A DNA stretch of 64,000 bases from Pempheris klunzingeri (lineage: Eukaryota; Chordata; Actinopteri; Acropomatiformes; Pempheridae). Positions within the stretch are counted from its first letter, which is position 1; each line of letters begins with the position of its first letter. Below the pieces are notes generated by a model. It was not told the DNA's origin. It was given only the letters and a program-made list of their open reading frames with translations, and made no database searches. The position numbers were made by a program, and so were the translations under genes. Below are positions 24,642 to 54,087 of this stretch, piece by piece. The DNA lies in contig NC_092020.1 of the NCBI RefSeq assembly GCF_042242105.1, positions 7,136,501 through 7,200,500 on the forward strand, given 5' to 3'.

Positions 24642-26560
24642 CACATGATCAATAATGCAATGAGAAATATGGTTGTCCGCCCTCTCAACATTGCACACCC
24701 CTGTGTCCATGTCCTGTGTGTGTGTGTGTGTGTGTGTGTGTTTCTTACTGGTATACGTGGTTCAGCAAACTCTTGGGTGAAGAACTTGGGATTGCTGTTG
24801 ATAAAGTATTTGGCTGCAGATCTGCCGGACTCCTGAGTGAGAGCGTACAGTCTCTGCAGAGGGACAATGATGACAAAATGATGTTATAAACTGAAATACA
24901 ACAACAACAACATTTAAATTTGCCCATATAGGTCAATATAAATGAAAACAGAATAAAAATCTAAATCCAAAACAAGGCAGCTGTGTAACGTATTGCAGGT
25001 GTAAAGTTTAGAATGTTTCTGACGTACAGACTCGAAGGAGGTCTTGGGACTGAGATAAGGATCATCCTGGAACTGGTAGGAATATGCTGTAGGATCCTGC
25101 AGGGAGAGAAAAGAAAAAAAAGGTAACAAACAGACAGGTAAACATGAACATCCACTCAAAGAGAGAGAGAGAGATGCGAGGGAGCTCTCACCCTGCTGAC
25201 AGTGGAAGCTAGAGCCTCCAGCACTGCCTCCTTGCTCCTGTTCAGGAAGAATAAGAAGAATTGAGAGATCACAGTCCTGTTTATGCAAACCTAAACACTT
25301 GGTTGACTTAGTGTAAAAAAAAATAAGCTCTATTTCAATTCGTTTTCCCTGAAACAGTGTCGCCTGATCTGTATCAAACCACCTTGTGTGACAGTGATAT
25401 GGACACATACCATGTTTTCTTCCTGGGGATGACAATCGTCTCTGTAGATTCTGAAACGACAGCGAGAGAAAGGTGTGATTTTGAAGTTACAGATACTGAT
25501 TAGAATCAGTTATAAATAATGCCTGGCCTCTGCGTTACTCTGTTGTTGTTCTCTGTTCGTAGATGGTGCTAGTTCTCTTTTTAAGGCCAAATTAGTTCCA
25601 GAAAAACAGTCAAACGCTGTAGTTTTAACCAAACGTTACTCAAGGCGCCTTTTGTTGGGGACTTTTTTCTGCTATACATGACTCTAGTGAGTATGTGTGG
25701 CTGCAGCATGCTGTGTGCTGGATCAACTCAGAATAAACTACAGTGCCTATGTTGGTCATCTTGAAGGAACAGGTACAGGCTCTGTGATGTGATGTGATTT
25801 GGGAACACACTGAACAGAGAAATAAACTATATCCTGCCAATATTCAATCACTCAGGCAACAGTTGCTAGTAGGATCAACTCATTTGGAGTTTTGTTCAGC
25901 ATAAAACCCATTGCCAACATTGTCCTTTAACACAAGCAGTGACCCTGACACAAGAGTTCCAGGAGGATCTGGCTTCCTTCAGTCATTATCATTACTGACA
26001 CAAGGATGAAAACTCTTGCTCCACTTCACCTTTATTAGCTTCTGCAGCTTGTTGTCTCACAGCTGGAGTCCAACCAAAACTCCTGGAATGAAGAAACTTG
26101 GATTCAATTTTTTTTTTTTTTTTTAAAAAAGGTACATTTTGCTAAAGAAAGCATTCATACACCCTCGTAGTTGTAACATCAGCTTACATCAGAATCACGA
26201 TAACATAACATAACAGGAAACGGTACGGTTGCAAACAATATATATATATGCAATAAGCCCACCATCTGCTTGTCTTACACTGACCTACATGTGTCAAAAT
26301 ATCAGTCAGTTTGCCAACATTTGCTGCAGTGATGTAAGTTAGCTTCATGACCTCCTATCAGAGGATGCTAGCTGCAGCCGTCACACTCACGTAACGACGA
26401 AAACTAATCTACAAAAAAAAGTAAACTGGAAAATATTATAGTTGAAAACACTTATATAAACAATGCCTTACCTGTGACTCCATAACTGCTCTAAGTTATT
26501 TGCCAAAAGTCGGCTGTTTCTCTGGATACAATGCCCTACGTGCCTGCTGGGCGCCGCCAT
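17910..26560 (-). CDS. ptcd3: Pentatricopeptide repeat domain protein 3, mitochondrial (mS39/MRPS39)
   Basis: PPR protein of the mitochondrial small ribosomal subunit, needed for mitochondrial translation. Twenty-three coding exons join in phase to 678 residues (human 689): 26472-26560, 26030-26082, 25411-25450, 25192-25237, 25028-25096, 24749-24853, 24429-24552, 24225-24328, 23842-24024, 23648-23708, 22830-22912, 21539-21683, 21215-21265, 21024-21113, 20840-20868, 20418-20524, 20211-20289, 19799-19889, 19591-19676, 19352-19491, 19163-19204, 18600-18758, 17910-17970. Matches to human PTCD3 include IVIPRKKTW, YQFQDDPYL, VDMYDQLLQAG, NNAERIF, VRPNLMTFNSILRALRR (PPR helix pair), NIDVVLNWY and the AVELVQLSAAFCL C-terminal block. 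The N-terminus MAAPSRHVGHCIQRNSRLLA is basic and lacks acidic residues, as in mitochondrial presequences. The 53-bp exon 2 was placed by splice sites and phase and is the least certain join. An internal 7-residue tandem duplication lies near the start of exon 9. Confidence 0.95.
21491..21527. repeat. (TG)n microsatellite beside a ptcd3 donor site
   Basis: On the ptcd3 strand this is a CA repeat starting about 10 nt after the donor of the exon 21539-21683. Confidence 0.9.
21778..22342 (-). mobile_element. Short piggyBac-type element with TTAA target duplication
   Basis: A 565-bp insertion in a ptcd3 intron, flanked by TTAA (21774-21777 and 22343-22346). The terminal inverted repeats are CCCTTCAGAGTCTGG on the left and, read inward from the right, CCCTTCGGAGTCTAG (13 of 15 identical). 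TTAA target sites and CCC-starting ends are the hallmark of piggyBac elements. An internal minus-strand open frame (about 21992-22258) has an acidic stretch (ELEDAESGEERSDSEEDSF) like the acidic N-termini of piggyBac transposases. No catalytic domain fits in this length, so it is non-autonomous. Confidence 0.75.
24555..24640. repeat. (ACAG)n microsatellite forming the pyrimidine tract of a ptcd3 acceptor
   Basis: About 20 ACAG units next to a short CA run. On the ptcd3 strand this reads (CTGT)n(GT)n and ends directly at the acceptor AG (24553-24554) of the exon 24429-24552. Confidence 0.9.
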
Positions 26561-26905
26561 GTTGTTACGCACTGAAGGATTGTGGGAGGGAGAAACCATG
26601 TACGCTCAGAAAAGGGGAGAGAAGAATAATAATAGCTTGTGTTTTGATGAAATGCTACATTCTATCCACGCTTAATATTTAACTAAATCAAACTTTAGTA
26701 TTAGCTTTAATTTAAAAGAAAAACATCCGCTGGGTTTACGAAACAGAGTAAGCCACACATATGTGTGTCTCCCCTGTCGTCTGAAAGTTTAGTCTGACGG
26801 TCCCACGTGTGAAACAGCAGGAACTTTGTGTCGCATGTGGCTCAAACAGAAAATCATGATTTTCTAACAGTGAACACACCAAGAAGTCCGGATAATTCTG
26901 CAAAA
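26561..26905. promoter_or_regulatory. Head-to-head promoter of ptcd3 and polr1a
   Basis: Only 345 bp separate the two start codons, which point away from each other. The ptcd3 start lies in CAACATGGCGGCGCC, a YY1-like site (AANATGGCG) typical of housekeeping promoters with initiation near the ATG, and polr1a has a similar CCATGGCGGCG early in its frame. No TATA box is evident. Human POLR1A and PTCD3 are also divergently arranged, from memory, so the shared promoter is probably ancestral. Confidence 0.75.
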
Positions 26906-46537
<19,632 letters not shown>

Positions 46538-46704
46538 GAGAACTCTGATATATGGACACCCTTCACATGGACTGCAATAATCAGTGAGCTGGAGGGGAAT
46601 ACCTTTCAGTCCTGCCTACTCAAACTCCTGTCACAGCTCCATATGACAAATATAAATACCTTTTTACTCGGCTCCTACTTACTGTTGTGGGTGTGGTAAA
46701 TGTT

Positions 46705-46710
46705 ATTAAA
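46705..46710 (+). terminator. Candidate polyadenylation signal of polr1a
   Basis: ATTAAA about 170 bp after the TAG stop at 46535-46537. It leaves roughly 450 bp to the st3gal5 start region. Confidence 0.4.
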
Positions 46711-47039
46711 TGTGTTTTTAAGAAAAAATGTCTTGAATATATTGATTTTGAAAATGAAAGTAATCCAGCTGTTGCAAAACAACAGACGTTCTTGTATTGG
46801 AGAAGAGCTCACTGAGCAGTTTCACTGTATGATACTAAAAGGATGCATAGTGGGGGTTTACAGCACAGTTGAACAGGGTGGTGCCACTGCTACAAAGATG
46901 CAGTCTGGCCACCCAACAACCCTCACACACATCATTGTCTGTATTTAATGATACAATTATAAATGTGTATGAAAGTTGTATGTGTTTTTTTTTTTTACAT
47001 CGTTTTCTTGTCCCCTAATGAAAACAAGCGTACAGAATG

Positions 47040-47176
47040 TGCTCTTACGTCACTCTTATTCTGAAAGACCGGAAGTGGCCGCGATTAACTTCCGGTTGTT
47101 GGTAGGCTGGGTATTGTCAGAAGACTGAAACAGTGAGGGACACATCTGACCGCTTATCCTGTCGGCAGGAGCTGTC
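47040..47176 (+). promoter_or_regulatory. st3gal5 promoter with paired ETS sites
   Basis: Two ETS cores face each other: ACCGGAAGTGG at about 47070 and ACTTCCGG at about 47089. A CRE-like TTACGTCA lies just upstream (about 47046). A first exon with a good donor (AAGG followed by GTAAGT) ends at 47204. There is no TATA box, so this looks like a GABP-type promoter. Confidence 0.6.
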
Positions 47177-47204
47177 ATGTCCAAACCGTGGCGTTCACAC
47201 AAGG
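47177..47204 (+). other. st3gal5 exon 1 with an upstream ATG (probable uORF)
   Basis: An ATG at 47177 opens MSKPWRSHK and reaches the donor at 47204. Spliced to the standard CAG acceptor at 48494 it ends after 13 codons at a TGA (48506-48508), so it would be a short upstream frame. A second possible acceptor (AG at 48510-48511) would put it in frame with the enzyme and add an N-terminal extension. Confidence 0.45.
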
Positions 47205-48579
47205 GTAAGTGTTTTCCCCCCCTTTTTTTAAGTCAATACATGATACAATAGAGTAGTTTAAAGCACAGAATTGGGTGGGAATGGCAGTTAACGTAGCCTG
47301 GCGTTTGGTTCAGCAGCTAACGGTCCCCCCCCCCAACCCCCCGGGTCACCAGCGTTTAATGGCAAAAACCAACTGGAGCTGCTATTTTACCCTTCGTGGG
47401 CTTTTCTGTTAACGTTTAACGACACCTACTGCTCCGCTGTGGGCCGGTCTGGCTCGGTAACGGCGGCAGCAGCAGCAGCAGCAGACCCCCGGTTCCTTCA
47501 TATTCACAAGCTCCATTATGAAATACGGAGCAGAGACGTTGTATCCTTCATGTGCCAGGCGGTGATAAATGCGCAGGATGCTGAAATGCGTCGTCTGTAA
47601 ATGTAACGTCATTAATCCGCCGGGACAGCGTTAGCTAAGCTTTCTGTAGTAACACCTGGAAAGCGAATGTTCTGATAAACGGGCTGCCTTTAAGTATAAG
47701 GGGGTGCAGGAGTGAGTTACTGTGGTGTCCCTGGCAGAGACGTCAGTGAAAGCTAGTTTCCTGACCCCACTGGTGATAAACTTGGTATTACAGAGGCTTT
47801 ACTCTGGTAACGGTACATGAGTGTTCATATTTCAGGCTGCTTTTCACTTCTAGTCCACTCCGTCTCAGGGCGGACATTTGCTTCCCTACAGCAGGAGTTA
47901 CTGCATTAAAGATTAGGATTTTACACGCGGCCATAGTTTACACTGAACTACATCTAAAGTAGCCACAGTGAGCTCCACCTGGACCAGGGAGGGCTGCTGC
48001 TGATGCATCAGTAATAGTAATCATGGCTCAGTCATGTAATATTTACTTCTGATACTTTATTTCACTGCTACTTATACCTGTGCGCTTTTCACAAGTAAAA
48101 ACTTGGAACACAGTATTCTACATTGTGCAAAGTGATTGTGCTTTTTTTGTTCATGTGCCCATAGATATCCCTTTATGTACGAAATGTGCAGTAATCACAT
48201 GGCATCTGGTGATCGGCCAGTTATGACATTTGGTCTGTTATTTCTGGATAGCAGACAGTTGATATGCATAACAGACCGTTGCTACGGACGGCCCTCTGAT
48301 AGCAGAAGCAATAACTTAATTTTTGAATCAATATTTTATGGCAAATGATTGATTTCTTAAGTATGAAACCGCGTTATAAGAGGCAGATGCAGGACATTAT
48401 CCCTTACATAAGCATTACATCAAGTGTTCTAGTGTCCCATCTTGCACTGCTCACTAATGTGGCTAATAGACTCAAACTGTTCCCTTGTGTGCAGGACTCG
48501 GCCCCTGAGAGCCAGGAGGCTTCGGGCTTCAGCAGAAAAATCTGAGGGGGTCCCAGATTCCACCGTGAATTACAATATC

Positions 48580-49818
48580 ATGAGGCTTCTAAAACGCTGG
48601 GGAGCATACAGGTGACATTCAAATAAGTGTCCACTTTGTCATCAGTGCAGGTGGCTTTCATTTACTTAAAAATAGCTTTTACCTTTGATACAAATTAAAA
48701 GGCATCATATAATTTGTTTATATTTGTTTTTGAGGTGACGAAGACACAATCTTTTGTTCTGCTCTCGTCGACTTATCAGCAGTTCTTTCCTGGACTGAAA
48801 ATCTGCAGCTGTGTTGAATATGCAGTCAGTTTCTAAACCAGTCCACCTTTATTTTGCAGTAAACTGTGCACAAGACAGACATGCAAACGCTGTTTTTTCT
48901 CTTTCACTTCCTAAAACTGTGCGAGGTTCGATTCTTATCTTAACTCACCAGATTTTGGTGCTGTGTGGTAGAATCTGAAAGTGCCCCTGTTACAGTTTAG
49001 TTAGTAGTCAGACCTCCCTTCTCAGGCTTTAACCACTTGCAATCTGCAGATTGGCTGATGTAATGCTGTCTGCAAAAGGATTGTGTTTGAGGTGCGGTTA
49101 GCAAGGCGACGGCAGCATGTTTCAGAGTAGTGCAGAATGGACACAACCCCACAATAATTCAAGGCTGTGAATGTTATTGTGGCCTCATTATTTGAGGCCA
49201 GTTGCAGTGGAACTCCAGTCACAGTCCAAACTCACAGAAGTGCAGTGGCTCTCACGGGGCAAGCACCATTCTAATTAAAAAGCCACCTTAACCTGCCATA
49301 AAGGACAATAAAAGAATAGATGTTGGCAACGATCTCTTCCCAGTGATCACATATTGACACAATGGTGGCCCACAGAGAAATGTCCCGGAGCACCAGAGAT
49401 AAACCAGGCTTGGATTGTGAGACATCATTTGGCAGGAGTGAATTTTGCAAGGGTTGGTGTGTTCAGAGGATATGTGAGTGAGCTTATGTTAGTGTTACAA
49501 ATATAACTCGCCTAGTTTCCTTCCCCAATTCTTGAATGTTTCTCATGCAGTAAATGAATTGTTATTATAAGACTCTGGACTCACCTGGTGCAATAATTTA
49601 CCTCTGTGTAATAATTTGTAATAATTTTTAATACATACTTTTATATATTTATATTTTTTACTTCTGTGTTTGAAGTTTATTCTCATTCTTTTGGAGCTGT
49701 TTGTAACAAAAAGCAATTTCCCCCTGGGGATTATTAAAGGAATTCTGATTCTGATTTAAGCGCAATGTTTCATACTCCAACAGTAACCTCTGTACTGTAA
49801 CCTTCTCTCCATCTCCCA

Positions 49819-49883
<65 letters not shown>

Positions 49884-52800
49884 TCCAGGTGGGTGCTGGT
49901 CCTGTGTGTGGTTTTAGGTTTGCTGGGTTTGGTGACGGTCTCTCTACCACTGATTGAGACAACGCCGAGCAAACCTCTCGACTGGCGCGTTAACCACGCA
50001 CACAAAAAGGTGAGACTAATGTAGAGCCAAGTGTTCAGGACACACTGTGTCAACAAGCAGAAGTGAGAGTTAAGTTGAGCTGTGATCCAGATTGTCTGCG
50101 GTGGAGTAAAACCATTCTGACCCAGATACGGATACATTTAGTAATACAAAGACCAACAGGAAAACCAGACTCTAGGATTCAGCTGGGGCTAGACCTGACC
50201 ACATGAACCGTCACCATCGCAATGAGTGTACAAGCTTTATTTGTCAAGCTCTAGCAATTCCAAAGCATTAAGCTATAGGGCCCATATAATATTTGACATT
50301 TATACATAACGAGCAACTGAGCAAACATCCACAAGGGATATATACTGCAAGCATAAAAAAGCTAAAAAAAATGTATCTCATGTATCTCAAAACATGCAGA
50401 ACAAATACTGAAGGTTTAATGAACAATAACACAATTTCTGACTGCAAAAAAGGTTACTGTGTCGTTTCAGATGGACATATTTTATGGAATAACATCTTGT
50501 TCTTGTTGCTGCTGGTACGATATCACTTTCATTCAATAGCTACAGCTAATTTTGTGAGAGGAGATAAAATATTGATTTATTAATTGGAGCAAATGAGTGA
50601 CCAGTCTGGCTTTTTTGATACTTTTGTTATCTTATTTTTATTTTTACTTTTTTCTATGTGATGTCAATATATTTTTTTATATTTGTTTTGTCAAAGCTCT
50701 CATACAGCTGTTTGTGAGGACATGGAACTGAGAAGGGAGGTTTTGTTGACTCTATTGAAACTCCTTGGCACTGTTGCGTCGCAGCTTGCGTCTTATTTTC
50801 ATAGCCTCTGTTTGACTTACAGCAGGTACATGAGCACGTGCACAGAGTTCTGGAGGGTCAGTGTCGGCCCGGCAGCACCAGGCAGAGCCTGTTAGCTCGA
50901 CTTCCTGCTTCCAGTCACGTGACCCAGCCCTTCCTGTGGAGAGACATCCCGTTTCCTGGTGACCTCTTCCTGTATCCCCCGCCTTTTGGGTTCAGAGGCC
51001 TTCAGGGCAAAGTGGAGGACCTGCTGAAGCAGGTGAATGCAACTTCTTACTCTTTCTAATTCTAATATTTCTATCTAATTTAGTGAGTATTTGATAATTA
51101 TATATAGTGTGCCCATATTCAAGTAATGGCACCTTGTGTTAAAGACCCATATGGGACTGTTATTTAAATCCTGCTCCTGGAGGATTTCTGACCATTGTGT
51201 GTGTTCCACACCGCCCGCCCCTGCCCACAGCAGACTTTAAACCTGTGACCTTTGATTTGGCATTTGTTGGTGATGAATAAATGATGATGTCCTGTTTTAG
51301 GGTTAGGGTTGATGAAACACCATACCATGTATGTGAATCCATGGCAACACCAGCAAACGTGTTCAAGCTCAGTCATGTAAGAGGACTTGTTTAATGTCTG
51401 ATTGGTTGGTGCTGGTGTTTATTCTTAATAAGCCAGCAGTTGTTTCCAGACAGTGCTGATCACCGACTCGCATATAACGGAACAAATTCTACAGTTTTCA
51501 TCTGGCGAAAATCGTGCATCTTATTTTTTGACAGCCTGCTCCCACAAACTTCAAACCATCCGTTCCTGTGAAGATTTGCTTTTGGCCGGCGGTACCCAAT
51601 AGGTCTCACTCCCAGTGCAGCCCTCTTCTATGTTCTTGGCTTTGTGACAAATGGAAATGCCAAAACTGTAACAACTGCCACATATGGCATGCAAATACAG
51701 TAGCGGTACACCGTAACAGTAGGTGCAGCTGTCATAATGCACTAGTAGATATGTAGAAGCTGTCAGTGTGTTTTCTTTGTGATATCTTATGATCTGTCTC
51801 CCAGGTACCAGCCTGGCGTCCGAAAACCTGTTTTCCAGGCTTTTTTTCTTGCAGGCTATGGGAACCTTTCAAACACACGGGAAGACTTTGTTTACAGTGC
51901 AAACTTAGTTCCATTTCAGGTTTCAAGTTGATTATGACATCTGTTGTCACATGCACAAAAATGACAGTGAGGCAGTCCTTGAAAATGAATTTCTTGTTCT
52001 CTTTCTCTGCTCAACAACACTCAAAGAAAACCACACAAGGAAAATGAAAGTTGGGCAAAAGAGAATCAAGGACACGCATAGACACATATGTATGTAAACA
52101 TGTCAACATTAAATAAACAGGTTAAACACTGAAGAAATGTGTCCTGTGAGGACATCTGCCAGTCGATCAACACACACCTTGAGAGCCCTGCTGGGCCTTC
52201 TGTACCTCCTCAGGGGAGGAGTTGCTCAGTTCATCTGTGAGAAATTCTAACATTATCTCAGCACAGCTGGTTTTCCTTTTGTAGTCTGTGACGGTTCTTG
52301 GTCCACCCACATGTTTCTGGTGTTAGAGCCCCAGTAGTTAGACCCCATTTGTCCCTGTCATGTCTTTTTGTACTGCTAATAGCTCTCCGGAGTGTGTACC
52401 TAGACCTCCTGTACTCCTCCATATCACCGGAGTTGTAGGCATCAGTCACCTGTCTGGCGTGCACTGATGCGAGGAGGTTATGTAACCGTAAACTTAATCA
52501 CACTTCCGTCATCCCTCAGAGAACGCTGGAGAGGAAGAGACAGATTGGTGAGATGGTGATGGAGGAGATGTACCTCAGAAGCTGTTCCTCAGTGTGTTTT
52601 GCTGCTGTGGCCACCAGCTCGATCGCTGGAAGTCGTTCAGATTTGGCGATGCTGAGCGAAACTCAGTCTATGCTATGCTGTCATTGTAAATCCTGCACGA
52701 TAGTGATAGTTTTTGCATTAATTCCAAAGGCCGGCATTTTAGAGCCTCTCGCGAGCAGCAAACATGAACACCATGTTGAAGCAGACACAGCAACTGCACA

Positions 52801-54041
52801 GGCAGAGAGAATGAAAACTTGGTTGCAGTTACCAAATATGTTTCATAATCTAGATCTGTAACCAAATCCTACATCCTGCTAAGATGTTGCCCTGCATACG
52901 GTACATGTACACTTATGCCATTGCACAAGTCAAAACTATTTCCTGCCACAAATACTAGTGCACTCACCCCAGTCAAAAAGGAACAAGTCATAAGAAGGTG
53001 AAACTTGGCTCACCCTTGCAGCTTTTTTCCATTTCCAGTCAGGTTTCTTTATGCCCAGTCGAAACTGTGATAAAACAGATGATGACGATGATAACTGAGA
53101 GATGATTCAATCCAATCGAAAAGAATTTAATAGGCTGCACTAAGACTCAATAAAATGATATGGATTTGGTTTGCTATTTTCAACCTGGGTGATGTGATTC
53201 ATATGTTTTACAGCTGTCCAAAACTTGATGGATTTTGGGGCGACTTTAGGCAAAAGGGTTGCAAAAGTATGACACACTGACACTGACGTATTTGAAGCTA
53301 CTTTAAATGAGAACTTAAAAGTTGAAATAAAAATACAGCTCACACTTTATTTCTACATTGTGCAGCCCAGTAAAGCAGATGTCATGAATTTGCATGGCTT
53401 TCCTCTGGGGGAAAAATGAAACAAAGATACAATGTGCTCCTTTAAGTACAGTCCTTCTCGGAGCGTAAACCTGATGATAATCTATCTGTGAATTTTCCTT
53501 TAAAGTTGCCAGACTTTGACTCCGTGGCCCAGCTGGGGAACAACTCAGATAAATGTCGCCGCTGTGTGGTCATGGGAAACGGAGGCATACTCAGAGGCCT
53601 GGAGCTGGGCCCACTGATCGACCGCTTTGACACCATCATCAGGTTAGCAACACAAATGCCATCATATGGCTGTATTAAGACCAATGGTTCATAGCAATTT
53701 CATTTGTAACACTGATGCCAGATGTAGTTTGACATGCTGAGCTAAAAGAAAACTCCGCCATAGCACTCATAGCAATCATTAACATTAACTATTAACATTA
53801 ACATTAGACATCAGTGAGTCAGTGACGCTCTGTGCATCCCTCCCTCAGATTAAACAGCGGCCCTTTGGGAGAGTTCAGTGTTGACGTGGGAAATCGAACG
53901 AGCATCAGGATGAGTTACCCAGAGGGCACACCTCTCCGCTGGGTCGACACTGACCTGCACACTCTGTTTGTAGCTGTGGTGTATAAAGGTGTAGACATCA
54001 GCTGGATCTCTGCTATGGTCAACAAGCTCACTGTGGTGAGT

Positions 54042-54087
<46 letters not shown>

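Noticed and set aside
24914-25435. A 173-codon minus-strand frame
   Set aside because: It reads through ptcd3 introns. The spliced exons here use a different path with correct phases and good splice sites.
18759-26471. A C/D snoRNA in ptcd3 introns (human PTCD3 hosts SNORD94, from memory)
   Set aside because: I looked on the minus strand for a C box (RUGAUGA) with a D box (CUGA) and flanking terminal stem and found no convincing pair. A snoscan or Infernal run would settle it.
49658-50137. A 159-codon minus-strand frame
   Set aside because: Most of it is poly(Thr-His) from the GT repeat, and it overlaps st3gal5 exon 3 on the opposite strand.
51540-51760. Cys/Trp-rich open frame with zinc-finger-like spacing ([11 protein letters not shown])
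   Set aside because: Intronic in st3gal5, short, no matching splice sites or known domain, and probably chance.
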